Below are positions 8,179-17,130 of a stretch of DNA of 64,000 nt, one piece after another. This DNA comes from Myxacorys californica WJT36-NPBG1 (lineage in GTDB: Bacteria > Cyanobacteriota > Cyanobacteriia > Leptolyngbyales > Leptolyngbyaceae). The stretch covers positions 1 to 64,000 of the forward strand of contig JAHHHO010000007.1 in the NCBI GenBank assembly GCA_019359315.1. Direction: 5' to 3'. Position 1 is the first letter of the stretch, and every line of letters starts with the position of its first letter. Made by a program: the position numbers and the translations under genes. A model generated the notes under the pieces. It did no database searches, was not told the DNA's origin, and saw nothing but the letters and a program-made list of their open reading frames with translations.

Positions 8179-9297
8179 ATGGAACGCGGTTTTTGGTTGG
8201 CTTGGTCACAAATTCCAGGAATTGGCCCAGTTTTACTGAAGCGATTATATTTACACTTTGGGCAACTATCTGTCGCTTGGAATGCCCCTGCTGGTGAATT
8301 GGCAGAGGTGGAAGGAATTGGTCATCACAGCGCGATCGCCATTGCAGCAGAACGCACGACTCTCCATCCCTTAGACTTACTCGAAACCCACGAGCGCCAA
8401 AATCCTCACTTTGTTACTCCTAGTGACCCGCATTATCCTCAGTTATTATTTGAGATTCCCGATCCGCCCCCTGTGCTGTACTACCGAGGGCAGATCACCC
8501 TGCTTCAAGATCTAGACGCTGTAGCTGCGATCGCGCTAGTAGGCACACGCCACCCGTCTGAGTACGGCAAACGCTGGACGCGGAAGCTGAGTTCGACCTT
8601 AGCGAAAAGCGGTTTTGTGATCTTGTCAGGTCTAGCCGACGGCATTGATGGCGAAGCGCACCGCAGTTGTCTCGATGCCGGGGGGACGACGATTGCCGTG
8701 TTGGGAACCGGAGTCGATCTGGTGTATCCGTGGAAAAATCGCCAGTTATACAATCAGATTTTAGAAACTGGGTTGGCAATCAGCGAATATCCGGCAGGAA
8801 CTCAGCCCGATCGCACCCATTTTCCTCGCCGCAATCGGATTGTTGCAGGATTATCCCGTGCCGTTTTGGTCATCGAAGCGCCTAAGAAATCGGGCGCTCT
8901 GATCACGGCTCATTTAGCCAATGACTACGGACGAGACATATATGCGCTTCCCGGGAGTTTGGATAATTCTAAATCTGAGGGCTGTCTTGCCCTGCTGAGC
9001 AAAGGAGCGCAAATGATTTTAGGAGAAACAGAACTGTTAGAAATGCTAGGAACATTGCCAAAACTTGATCAATCCAACTCTTCAGAAATGCAGTTATCGC
9101 TGCTTGATCTAAGTCACGAACTCTCTCAAGTTCTACAAGCCATTCTCTCCATTACTCAACATCACAGTTCTGCACCATTTGATGCAATCGTTGAGCAAAC
9201 AAAACTGGAAACACCATCAGTATCGAGCGCGTTATTACAATTAGAATTGCTAGGACTGATTAAACAACTACCAGGAATGAGCTATTGCAATGTTTAA
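8179..9297 (+). CDS. dprA: DNA-processing protein DprA
   Basis: DprA binds incoming single-stranded DNA during natural transformation and loads RecA. The start at ATG 8179 is preferred, because it has GAGGAG just upstream and the protein then begins Trp-Leu-Ala-Trp-Ser-Gln-Ile-Pro-Gly-Ile-Gly-Pro as in relatives; the frame is open from a GTG at 8092. The 372-residue product has an N-terminal helix-hairpin-helix region. A Rossmann-like DprA core follows with Val-Gly-Thr-Arg, Ser-Gly-Leu-Ala-Asp-Gly-Ile-Asp and the Phe-Pro-Arg-Arg-Asn-Arg-Ile motif. A C-terminal winged-helix of about 60 residues ends the protein. Its presence, with a ComM-like gene elsewhere in the window, fits a naturally competent lineage. 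Confidence 0.93.
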   Translation: MERGFWLAWSQIPGIGPVLLKRLYLHFGQLSVAWNAPAGELAEVEGIGHHSAIAIAAERTTLHPLDLLETHERQNPHFVTPSDPHYPQLLFEIPDPPPVLYYRGQITLLQDLDAVAAIALVGTRHPSEYGKRWTRKLSSTLAKSGFVILSGLADGIDGEAHRSCLDAGGTTIAVLGTGVDLVYPWKNRQLYNQILETGLAISEYPAGTQPDRTHFPRRNRIVAGLSRAVLVIEAPKKSGALITAHLANDYGRDIYALPGSLDNSKSEGCLALLSKGAQMILGETELLEMLGTLPKLDQSNSSEMQLSLLDLSHELSQVLQAILSITQHHSSAPFDAIVEQTKLETPSVSSALLQLELLGLIKQLPGMSYCNV

Positions 9298-9394
9298 TCG
9301 AGTAACTTGATCACGATCAACCGAGTGCTCTGAAGCGACATTCCTGCTTTTGGATTGCTATTCTAAATAAGGCATCTTAGCTTACATTTAGAAT

Positions 9395-10738
9395 TTGACT
9401 CAAACTCCTCGCCAATTGGCGCTGATGGCGCTGCGATCGATTCACAAGGGCGCATTTGCCGACATCGCCGTTGATCAAGCGCTGCATCACAGTAATTTCA
9501 CAACTCTCGATCGTCGCTTCCTAACTGAGCTTGTGTACGGCACGACTCGTCGCCAGCGCACACTTGATGCGTTAATTGATCAATTTGCGAAAAAGAAAGC
9601 GTCTCAACAGCCGCCCGATCTCCGTCTCATCTTGCATCTAGGACTCTACCAACTGCGGTATCTAAGCCAAATTCCACCCTCTGCGGCGGTTAATACAACC
9701 GTTGATCTCGCGAAACAAAATGGCTTTGCCGGACTGACCGGATTTGTAAACGGAGTTTTGCGGCAATATCTCCGGTCTAGCGAGACGGGCGATCCGCTGC
9801 GGCTGCCAACCGATCCAGTCGAACGGCTCGGAACGTTGCACAGTTTACCTGATTGGATAGTGCAAGTTTGGGTCGATCAGTTTGGGGCAGAAGAAACAGA
9901 TCGTCTATGCGCCTGGATGAATCAACCGCCGCAAATTGATTTACGGGTCAATACCCTCCGAGCCAGTGTAGATCAAGTCCAAGCTGCGATGACCTCCGCT
10001 GGAGTGGAGGTCAGCCGGATCCCTCACTTGCCTCAAGCGCTGCGACTTCCACCCAGCGCGGGCGCGATTCAAAATCTTCCGGGTTACCAAGAGGGATGGT
10101 GGATTGTGCAAGACAGTAGCGCCCAATTAGTCGCATACTTGGTTGATCCGCAGCCCGGAGAAACAATTGTCGATGCCTGTGCGGCTCCAGGAGGAAAAAC
10201 AATGCATCTGGCGGAGCTGATGGGCGATCGCGGAACCGTTTGGGCCTGCGATCGCACGCCATCTCGGCTCAAAAAGCTGCAACAAAACGTTGATCGTCTC
10301 GGTTTGCAGTCGATTCAAGTCCAAGTCGGCGATAGCCGCAACTTACCGCACTTTACAGGTAAGTGTGAACGAGTCTTGATCGATTCTCCTTGCTCAGGCT
10401 TAGGCACTTTAAACCGTCATGCAGATGCTCGCTGGCGACAAACTCCAGACAGCGTTCAAGACCTCTCGCAGCTTCAACAAGAGCTCTTGGCTGCTGCCGC
10501 TTCTTGGACTGCGCCTCAAGGTGTAATCGTTTACTCAACCTGTACGCTGCATCCGTTAGAAAATGAGTCTGTGATTCAGAAGTTTCTCAATTTACATCAA
10601 AACTGGAGGATTGATCGTCCTGAAGCAGCATCACCCACGGCTCCGTTCGTGACCGAAGCGGGATGGATCAAAGTTTTGCCTCATCAACATAGAATGGATG
10701 GGTTCTTTATGGTGCGACTAAAGCGCCAAGATGTATGA
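9395..10738 (+). CDS. rsmB: 16S rRNA (cytosine-967 C5)-methyltransferase RsmB
   Basis: RsmB (Sun) methylates C967 of 16S rRNA using S-adenosylmethionine. The protein is 447 residues from a TTG start at 9395, which fits the family N-terminus. Residues 1-130 form a NusB-like RNA-binding domain. The methyltransferase domain carries the SAM loop Asp-Ala-Cys-Ala-Ala-Pro-Gly-Gly-Lys-Thr, the Asp-Ser-Pro-Cys-Ser-Gly motif and the catalytic Ser-Thr-Cys-Thr motif. The stop codon overlaps the start of the TerB-like gene by 4 bp, so translation of the two is probably coupled. Confidence 0.94.
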   Translation: MTQTPRQLALMALRSIHKGAFADIAVDQALHHSNFTTLDRRFLTELVYGTTRRQRTLDALIDQFAKKKASQQPPDLRLILHLGLYQLRYLSQIPPSAAVNTTVDLAKQNGFAGLTGFVNGVLRQYLRSSETGDPLRLPTDPVERLGTLHSLPDWIVQVWVDQFGAEETDRLCAWMNQPPQIDLRVNTLRASVDQVQAAMTSAGVEVSRIPHLPQALRLPPSAGAIQNLPGYQEGWWIVQDSSAQLVAYLVDPQPGETIVDACAAPGGKTMHLAELMGDRGTVWACDRTPSRLKKLQQNVDRLGLQSIQVQVGDSRNLPHFTGKCERVLIDSPCSGLGTLNRHADARWRQTPDSVQDLSQLQQELLAAAASWTAPQGVIVYSTCTLHPLENESVIQKFLNLHQNWRIDRPEAASPTAPFVTEAGWIKVLPHQHRMDGFFMVRLKRQDV

Positions 10739-11151
10739 CAAACGACGTTAAAACTCTCGTTAAAATTCTGATTGGCGCAGCCTGGCTTGATGGCAAAATT
10801 CAGCCTGAGGAGCGGCAATATTTATATCAAGTTGCCAAAGAAAAGGGAGTCGCTGACGATCAAGAGATACAACCTTTGCTGCATGAGTTGCGATCGGTGA
10901 AACCGAATGAATGCTATCAGTGGGTACAAGAGTATTTGGGCGATCACCCAACCTCGGACGCCTGCCAAAATTTGATTGAAGCTATTAGTGGACTAGTTTA
11001 CAGCGATGGCGCGATCGCAGACGAAGAAGCAAAGCTGTTAACTCGCTTGCAGCTAGTGACCGCTGAGGGCAACGCCTCAGACTCACTGCACGCCAAACTG
11101 CTATCGGTCATCAGAAAGCTGTATCAACGCGGAGCCTCGCAAATTGGCTAA
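10735..11151 (+). CDS. TerB family protein
   Basis: This 138-residue, mainly helical protein has the TerB-like pattern: a Leu-Ile-Gly-Ala-Ala-Trp-Leu-Asp-Gly-Lys-Ile metal-loop motif near the N-terminus and a related Val-Tyr-Ser-Asp-Gly-Ala-Ile-Ala-Asp-Glu-Glu motif near residue 90. The two acidic loops suggest divalent-metal binding. TerB proteins were named from tellurite resistance, but this cyanobacterial group has no proven role. Its ATG overlaps the rsmB stop by 4 bp. A hairpin at 11171-11200 ends the transcript. Confidence 0.8.
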   Translation: MTNDVKTLVKILIGAAWLDGKIQPEERQYLYQVAKEKGVADDQEIQPLLHELRSVKPNECYQWVQEYLGDHPTSDACQNLIEAISGLVYSDGAIADEEAKLLTRLQLVTAEGNASDSLHAKLLSVIRKLYQRGASQIG

Positions 11152-11170
11152 CCACATTACAAACAAACAA

Positions 11171-11200
11171 TGACTCTGAATAAAACCATACTCAGAGTCA
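11171..11200. terminator. Bidirectional hairpin between the TerB-like gene and psb35
   Basis: TGACTCTGA (11171-11179) and TCAGAGTCA (11192-11200) form a perfect 9-bp stem with a 12-bp loop between two convergent genes. There is no long T-run on either side, so its strength as an intrinsic terminator is uncertain. Confidence 0.65.
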
Positions 11201-11224
11201 ATAAATTCTCAGCTTTAGAAAGTT

Positions 11225-11443
11225 TTATAAACCGGGCGTTTCTTCTTTTTTAACTTCCGGAACAATGTCGGGACGGTCTTTGTCTTCCCAACCCACTGGA
11301 CGCTTTGAGTTATACCAAGTGATCGAGCCGAATGTAACAGCTGCAATGAATCCAAGCACGTACACCAGTGTAAACGATGTTGGAAACTGCATGCCTGGCT
11401 TGGTTGCCGTTTCCGTTGCTGCTTGTAATAGAATATTCATCAT
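11225..11443 (-). CDS. psb35: Photosystem II protein Psb35-like
   Basis: This 72-residue protein has one transmembrane helix at about residues 22-44. A conserved charged tail follows with Trp-Tyr-Asn-Ser-Lys-Arg-Pro-x-Gly-Trp-Glu-Asp. It matches the small cyanobacterial protein known as Psb35 (Ssl2148 in Synechocystis), reported with CP47-containing photosystem II assembly modules in the thylakoid. An AAGGAG ribosome-binding site lies about 8 bp before the Met-Met start. It is transcribed towards the TerB-like gene and meets it at a hairpin. The assignment rests on overall similarity remembered from the family. Confidence 0.8.
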   Translation of the reverse strand: MMNILLQAATETATKPGMQFPTSFTLVYVLGFIAAVTFGSITWYNSKRPVGWEDKDRPDIVPEVKKEETPGL

Positions 11444-11679
11444 AAAAACGCTCCTTTGAAATTTTCATTATCGCTAGTATATTAGCGCGAGTATCCTAAG
11501 TCATCCTTCAAGAGTCCGAATTCGCGGGTAGAAATTGAGCCAAAAAATCTGCCAATAAGAGGAATACAAGAATAGAAAAGGGTAAACCGACCTCATTCTA
11601 AAAGTAGAGATTCCTCTTCTCTGGGCTCTGTCTTCCACGCCCCTAGGGGGATGATCTCTGAAGACCAGCCAACTGCCTA

Positions 11680-14043
11680 CTAGTTTCCTGAAGGTGGTAG
11701 GGGATCAGATCCTCCAGCAGGGGCTGGATCAGGAGCTTGCTCAGATTCAGGGGGCGGTGCTTCTGCTTGAGGGAGGGCAGGCGCTTCGGGTTCTGGCTCC
11801 GGCTCATAGGCTCGCTCTGGTTCAGGCTCGGCATAGCTCGGCGCAGAGTAACTCGGCTCTTCATAACTCGGTTCTGCGGGCGCTTCTTCGTAGCTGCTCT
11901 CGCTGCGAGACTCAGCTGGATCAGGAGCTGTACCTAACGATTGAGAGCTACTTGGCTTCACAGGTTGGGCTTTGATGCTACCCTTTCGGGTGTCCAAATT
12001 CTCTGGAATTTCAGGAAACTTTTGAACCGGCATTCCGTTCACGACCTCTTTCATAAACTCGTGCCAAGTAAAGGCTGCCGTAGAACTTGCACCCCACGTC
12101 GGCGAGTTATCATCGTTTCCAAGCCACACCCCAGCAACGACTTGAGGAATAAAGCCAATAAACCAGAGATCTCGTGCCTTTTCAGAGGTTCCCGTTTTGC
12201 CCGCGACAGGGCGATCAAGCTGCGCCGATCGTCCGGTTCCGTCAGTGACGACTCCCCGCATCATCCATGTCATGATCGATGCGGTTCCCGGATCTAGCAC
12301 CCGCTTTTGCTTGTAGTCAGACTGATACAAAACCTTGCCCTTGCGATCGACAATTCGACGAATTCCATGCGGATCGACAGCATTGCCCTGCGCAGCTAAC
12401 GTCCCGTAAGCGTTGGTTAACTCCAACAGATTCACTTCGTACGCGCCCAGCGCCATCGCATAGGTAGGTTCTAGCTTAGAATGAATGCCCATGCTCTGCG
12501 CCATTTTAATCACTGGCGCAAATCCGATATCGATTAGGGTTTTAACAGCAATCACGTTCACGGACTTCGTGAGCGCCGATTTGATCGTCATCCAGCCAGA
12601 ATACTTATTGCTGTAGTTTTTCGGCTGGTAGCCATCAACTTTAAACCGCTCATCAAGGTAAGACTGATAGGGGGAGAATCCCGCCGCGATCGCAGCAGTA
12701 TACACAAACGGTTTGAACGTCGAACCCGGCTGCCGCTGCGCTTGAGTTGCTCGATTGAATTGACTTTCTTTGTAGAAGTCGTAGCCGCCGACCATCGAGC
12801 GAATTTCTCCATTTCTTGGATCGATCGCGACGAGCGAGGCTTGCTTAAAACTAGCAGCTGATCCATCAATTTCAATCGTATCTTTGATCGCTTTTTCCGC
12901 TGCCTTCTGCCATTTAGCGTTTAGCGTCGTCTCAATCGTCAGTCCCCCCGCCGCGATCGCCTCTTTGGATACATAGTTCGGCAACTGCTGCTGCACATAG
13001 TAGGTAAAGTAAGGCGCGTCGCTTTGAATTTTCTTTGGCTCACTCGGCTTTACCTTCAGTTCTTCTGCTTTTGCCGTTTGAGCTTCAGTGGTGGAAATGT
13101 AGCCCGCCTCAACCATTTTGTCGAGGACGTTATTGCGTCGTTGCTTCGCCTTCTCCGGGTTCTCTAGGGGTGAATAAACGCTCGGTGCCGGGGGCAGTCC
13201 TGCGATCGTTGCCATTTCTGAGAGCGTTAGCTGGCTTGTCGATTTACTAAAGTAGATCCAAGCTGCATCGCCCACCCCATAAGCATTAGAGCCAAGGTAA
13301 ATCAGATTGAGATATTTTTCTAGCAGTTGCCGTTTATCCACTGATCGCTCTAATTTCTGCGCGATTAGGGCTTCTCGAATTTTGCGGATTATACTGCGAT
13401 CGTTGTTGAGATAGACAATTCGAGACAACTGTTGTGTCAGTGTGCTGCCGCCTTCGACCACGCCGCCCGATGTGATGTTGCGTGCGATCGCGCGAACAAT
13501 ACCCTGATAGTCAATGCCCTTGTGTTCATAAAATCGCCGATCTTCTGACGCAATAAACGCATCTACCAAGCGTTTCGGCATCTGATCAATCGTCAGTTTC
13601 TCGCGCGTCGCTGGGCCTAACTGATGCAAAATTGTGCCGTCGGAAGCTCGCATTGTGAGCGTGCCGCGCCGAGCAAACGTTTGAATCTCTGACGGATCAG
13701 GGAGGCTGCGATCGATTTGCCACGAGATTAGCTTTACCGCTCCAATCCCGCCCACGACGACACCAACCCACAGCAGACGCTGACGGACTCTTGGATTTTT
13801 GAGCGGGGGTGGCAGACGGCGCTCGAATCGTTCTAGCCGCGCCGTAGCAGTATCTAAGGCACCCCGAACTCCTGCCATACGGGGGTGTTCGAGCAACCGA
13901 GCGATGCCCTGACCGATACGAGAGCGATGTTGCGTTCCCAAACGATGTTGCTTCTTACTTCCGTCAGTCATCGCATCTTGCCCCAGCCGGGAACGATTAA
14001 GACGAGTTGGAAGCCCTCGGCGGTTCGAGCTATACTTTGCCAC
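11680..14043 (-). CDS. Class A penicillin-binding protein (PBP1A-type)
   Basis: This bifunctional peptidoglycan synthase has 787 residues. A basic cytoplasmic N-terminus leads to a membrane anchor near residues 88-108. A glycosyltransferase-51 domain (about 130-310) follows with the catalytic glutamate in Glu-Asp-Arg-Arg-Phe-Tyr-Glu-His and the Gly-Gly-Ser-Thr-Leu-Thr-Gln-Gln motif. The transpeptidase domain has Ser-Thr-Phe-Lys (SxxK), Ser-Val-Asn (SxN) and Lys-Thr-Gly-Thr (KTG). It polymerises glycan strands and cross-links peptides in the periplasm. The last 100 or so residues are a Pro/Glu/Ser/Tyr-rich tail with repeated Tyr-Glu-Glu and Glu-Pro-Glu units, disordered and of unknown role. 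Confidence 0.94.
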   Translation of the reverse strand: MAKYSSNRRGLPTRLNRSRLGQDAMTDGSKKQHRLGTQHRSRIGQGIARLLEHPRMAGVRGALDTATARLERFERRLPPPLKNPRVRQRLLWVGVVVGGIGAVKLISWQIDRSLPDPSEIQTFARRGTLTMRASDGTILHQLGPATREKLTIDQMPKRLVDAFIASEDRRFYEHKGIDYQGIVRAIARNITSGGVVEGGSTLTQQLSRIVYLNNDRSIIRKIREALIAQKLERSVDKRQLLEKYLNLIYLGSNAYGVGDAAWIYFSKSTSQLTLSEMATIAGLPPAPSVYSPLENPEKAKQRRNNVLDKMVEAGYISTTEAQTAKAEELKVKPSEPKKIQSDAPYFTYYVQQQLPNYVSKEAIAAGGLTIETTLNAKWQKAAEKAIKDTIEIDGSAASFKQASLVAIDPRNGEIRSMVGGYDFYKESQFNRATQAQRQPGSTFKPFVYTAAIAAGFSPYQSYLDERFKVDGYQPKNYSNKYSGWMTIKSALTKSVNVIAVKTLIDIGFAPVIKMAQSMGIHSKLEPTYAMALGAYEVNLLELTNAYGTLAAQGNAVDPHGIRRIVDRKGKVLYQSDYKQKRVLDPGTASIMTWMMRGVVTDGTGRSAQLDRPVAGKTGTSEKARDLWFIGFIPQVVAGVWLGNDDNSPTWGASSTAAFTWHEFMKEVVNGMPVQKFPEIPENLDTRKGSIKAQPVKPSSSQSLGTAPDPAESRSESSYEEAPAEPSYEEPSYSAPSYAEPEPERAYEPEPEPEAPALPQAEAPPPESEQAPDPAPAGGSDPLPPSGN

Positions 14044-14352
14044 ATTCGTGCCTCATCACACAAAAGCTATCACTTCAATTCTCAGTGGAGTTACCTGCCT
14101 GTGACTTACAGTGACGGAAAGTGTCAAATGAGTCAACCGTACCACCAAAGTGCGATAACTTCGGGGCGGCGCATAGACTGCAACTGAGAAACGGTCGTCC
14201 CACTCGTAAAATTACTGAGCTTAGTTTACACGAGATTTAAGAAGATCGACGACGTTTGAAACGAATTTCGGAAGGATGAGCCAAAACAAAGAGGTAATCG
14301 AGATTGCCTCCCTAATTACCCCATTGCTTAGAAAATAAGGAGCTAAACCCCT
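14044..14352. other. Intergenic region between chlG and the PBP gene
   Basis: No gene is seen. The part next to 14353 holds the chlG terminator hairpin; the part next to 14043 should contain the PBP promoter. I see no convincing promoter boxes by eye. Confidence 0.6.
14281..14310 (-). terminator. Intrinsic terminator after chlG
   Basis: On the minus strand, GAGGCAAT and ATTACCTC (14310-14303 and 14298-14291) pair around a 4-base loop with one G-T wobble. They are followed by TTTGTTTTGG. This lies about 43 bp past the chlG stop. Confidence 0.7.
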
Positions 14353-15393
14353 TTAGACGCCTGCATGACCGAGGGCTAAGGCTGTCACTAGCATGCCTAA
14401 CACCAAGAACGGCTGAGCGCTGGCTTGATACTTCACATCGTTTTCCACGGGGTTACGCAAGAAGTACATATCCTGAAAAGTAATTTGAGGAATAATCATC
14501 AACATCAAAATCGTTGCGTATAAATTTTGATGAATGCTAATTAAGTAAGCAGCAATGCCGCCTTGAAACACATCGATCATCAGGACACAAATCCAAGCGG
14601 CAGTAGAAATCCCAAAGATAACTGGCAGAGATTTCAGTCCCAATTGACGATCGCCTTCAACGCTCTTAAAGTCATTGACAATAGCGATTCCCAAGCCTGA
14701 CAAGCTGTAGAACAGGGTCAGCACGATGATCGTTGGATTTAGGTCACCAAACAGCGCATGTCCTGTCCACCACGGAATCGCGATATAGCTTGCCCCTAAG
14801 GCATAGCAGCCCAGCCAGCCGTTCTGCTTTAGTTTTAACGGCGGAGCGGAATAGATGTAGGAGAGCAAAGAACCTCCGATCGCGAGAGCCGTAATCGTCG
14901 GGAAAGAATGTCCTGCCCAGCGATCCAACACGTAGGCAATTCCAATTCCGCCGAGCAGTAGTGCCCAAATCTGAGTCACCACTTGAGGCAGGGAGATTGC
15001 TCCCGACGGAATCGGTCGATACGGCTCATTGATCGCATCGATCTCGCGATCGTAGTAGTCATTCATGATCTGGGTGTAGCCCGTCATCAGAGGGCCTGCC
15101 AGCAGCATACAGGTTGCGGCCTTCAAGACATCTTCTAGCGACCAGGTATATTGCCCTGACGACGCTGCACCACAAATAATTCCCCACATGAGAGGAATCC
15201 AGGTAATCGGCTTCATCAATTGGAGGCGAATTTTCCAGATGGACGCTCCTTTCACATCAGCGCCTTTCATGCCCAGCATTTGCCGGGTTCTAGCACGGTT
15301 CGCGTCGCGCAGCTCCGCAGGAGTGGCACTCACGGGCATCGGTGTAGAGGCATTGGAATCTGTTGGCAGGTCTGGAGTTGTGGAATCTGTCAT
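14353..15393 (-). CDS. chlG: Chlorophyll synthase ChlG
   Basis: ChlG attaches the geranylgeranyl or phytyl chain to chlorophyllide in the thylakoid membrane, the last step of chlorophyll a synthesis. The 346-residue protein has a Thr/Pro-rich N-terminus, then a UbiA-type prenyltransferase fold of about nine membrane segments. The first Asp-rich motif is Asn-Asp-Tyr-Tyr-Asp-Arg-Glu-Ile-Asp near residue 113, followed by Pro-Tyr-Arg-Pro-Ile-Pro-Ser-Gly. The second is Asn-Asp-Phe-Lys-Ser-Val-Glu-Gly-Asp. The gene lies 16 bp downstream of an ArsA/Get3-like ATPase gene on the same strand, so the two are probably cotranscribed. Confidence 0.96.
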   Translation of the reverse strand: MTDSTTPDLPTDSNASTPMPVSATPAELRDANRARTRQMLGMKGADVKGASIWKIRLQLMKPITWIPLMWGIICGAASSGQYTWSLEDVLKAATCMLLAGPLMTGYTQIMNDYYDREIDAINEPYRPIPSGAISLPQVVTQIWALLLGGIGIAYVLDRWAGHSFPTITALAIGGSLLSYIYSAPPLKLKQNGWLGCYALGASYIAIPWWTGHALFGDLNPTIIVLTLFYSLSGLGIAIVNDFKSVEGDRQLGLKSLPVIFGISTAAWICVLMIDVFQGGIAAYLISIHQNLYATILMLMIIPQITFQDMYFLRNPVENDVKYQASAQPFLVLGMLVTALALGHAGV

Positions 15394-15409
15394 AACAGCA
15401 TCTAAAACG

Positions 15410-16504
15410 TTAGAAGGAGATAATTAAGTAGCCATCTTGAAACTTCGCACCTTTTACAGGTTGTCCTCTCAAGGCGGGTGGAAGAGACACATTACGGCGT
15501 TGATCGCCCGCTTCAATCGTAATTTCCGGACCCGACTGCGTCAGTTTGACTTGCTTTTTATCAAATCCTGGTAAAAACAGGCTGACCTTGCGTTCTGCCA
15601 CATTTACTGCCATGGGGCGAGGAGCCTGCGTGGCTTGGTCGAAGTCTGGCAACGCTTCAATCAACGGCTGCCAATCATTCACGGGTTGTTCTGGAATCGC
15701 TGAAACCGGAAGCGGTTGAAACGCCTCAGCGTCACTGAGCTGGTTTGACCGATTCAGCAGCACGCCGCCGACGGTTAGCCCCACCTGCTGAGCGCTGCCC
15801 CATAGATATCGTGCCATTGCGATCGCGCTTGGGTCGTCGGTCGTCACCAAGTACGCCGCCATCCGCTTCGGATCGTTAACCGCTTCTTTGCCCTGCTCTA
15901 GCAGGTTATTCACCTGACCCGTTGGCTGCGCGAAGTTATCCCCCGCAAAACTCGCGTTGGTCAATACAGCGCTCGCCACGGGCTGGATAAATGGTGACAA
16001 GGTTTTTCCTAAGTCAGACTCCGTAAATACTTGCCGGAACCGCCGAATGTACCAGCTAATAATTTCTGGCATGCCCAGCATCCGCAATGTCGTCTGATCG
16101 CCTGTACCATCATAGACAATCACATCGTATTGTCCACTCCCGTCATATTCGCGCAGCGCATTGAGGGCCAGCGCACTATCCATACCCGGAAAGATGCCCA
16201 ACTCTTGCCCGTACACTTCTTTGAAGAACGGTGTGCGGAGATATTGCGCTTCGAGCTTTTTAACCTCTTCCCAACTCCGCTCCAACAAAAGCGCCGTCTG
16301 AAGCTGAACGACCTGCAAATTTGGAGCCATTTCTTGAACTTCAGCCCCTATGGTCGCGCCGAGCGCCAACCCAAACGCAGGACTTGAATCTTGCCCAATC
16401 AGCAAGACCCGCTTGCCTTGACTTGCGAACTTTTTAGCGGCGGCGATCGCCAGCGTTGTTCGTCCAGTCCCACCTTTGCCGAGAAACGTCAGAATAAAAG
16501 CCAT
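15410..16504 (-). CDS. ArsA/Get3-like ATPase with C-terminal HSP20-like domain
   Basis: This 364-residue soluble P-loop ATPase belongs to the ArsA/Get3 group. The nucleotide loop reads Gly-Lys-Gly-Gly-Thr-Gly-Arg-Thr-Thr near residues 9-17: the signature lysine of the deviant Walker A motif is kept, but the usual P-loop lysine is arginine. The last 65 or so residues form the small HSP20-like beta domain known from this family, with Leu-Phe-Leu-Pro-Gly-Phe-Asp. Get3 proteins target tail-anchored membrane proteins and ArsA proteins export arsenite. No ars genes are nearby. Coupling to chlG (16-bp gap) suggests a role in pigment or membrane-protein assembly, which is inference only. Confidence 0.85.
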   Translation of the reverse strand: MAFILTFLGKGGTGRTTLAIAAAKKFASQGKRVLLIGQDSSPAFGLALGATIGAEVQEMAPNLQVVQLQTALLLERSWEEVKKLEAQYLRTPFFKEVYGQELGIFPGMDSALALNALREYDGSGQYDVIVYDGTGDQTTLRMLGMPEIISWYIRRFRQVFTESDLGKTLSPFIQPVASAVLTNASFAGDNFAQPTGQVNNLLEQGKEAVNDPKRMAAYLVTTDDPSAIAMARYLWGSAQQVGLTVGGVLLNRSNQLSDAEAFQPLPVSAIPEQPVNDWQPLIEALPDFDQATQAPRPMAVNVAERKVSLFLPGFDKKQVKLTQSGPEITIEAGDQRRNVSLPPALRGQPVKGAKFQDGYLIISF

Positions 16505-16629
16505 GTCCAGTCTTTAAGAGAAATATAGGGCGTAGAGTATGGGGTCTGGAGGTTCAGAATTCTCTTTCATGCTCCATATCCCCTACCTTCACACCTCTAT
16601 GGTATCGATTGCCTGGACGTGAAGATCGC

Positions 16630-16824
16630 CTAATTATATTGCTCTAGCTCATCTTCAAAAAACCACGTCGCAAATTGGTCATCGAACTGAATCAACAGTC
16701 CAAGACCCTTTCCGTCTACCACTTTAAAATCGCGCACGACGCCGACTTGTCCAAGCTTTTTCACCACTGCCGGGGGAACACGATCGCGCAACCGACGCAC
16801 GCGCACTTTCTGACCAATTTCCAT
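16630..16824 (-). CDS. petP: DUF2862 protein, PetP-like cytochrome b6f subunit
   Basis: The start is taken at ATG 16824, giving 64 residues that begin Met-Glu-Ile-Gly-Gln-Lys-Val; the frame extends upstream to 16914, but the extra 30 residues do not fit the family. The sequence is a short beta-barrel-type protein ending Thr-Trp-Phe-Phe-Glu-Asp-Glu-Leu, matching DUF2862. PetP, a DUF2862 protein with an SH3-like fold, is a small peripheral subunit of cyanobacterial cytochrome b6f that affects electron transport. The family assignment is good, but identity as true PetP and not a paralogue is less certain. Confidence 0.75.
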   Translation of the reverse strand: MEIGQKVRVRRLRDRVPPAVVKKLGQVGVVRDFKVVDGKGLGLLIQFDDQFATWFFEDELEQYN

Positions 16825-17130
16825 CACATCTACTGATACATGACCATTCCAAAGTTTACCAGCATGTTGACGCGGTTTGAACGCTGGCTGACCCAGAAGA
16901 AGAATTGGAGCCATCCCCGACCCGCATCACTGCACCTAAAATTTATTTGCCGAGATTGTCAAGGGAGGGATTACGTTGAGTTGACCAAGGGCGTGACTAG
17001 AAGATCATCGGGAACTTCTGAATACTTTTCACCTATAGATAGGGCAAGCTATCCAATAGAAAGCACGTCCAGCATAGTCCTTATTTTTCAGTTTTTATTT
17101 TTTGTTAGTAGATTTTTTGGAGGCATCACC

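Noticed and set aside
16840-17130. N-terminal extension of the SH3-domain protein
   Set aside because: The extra 97 residues look non-coding, overlap the petP start region and precede a clear GGAGG-ATG start at 17131.
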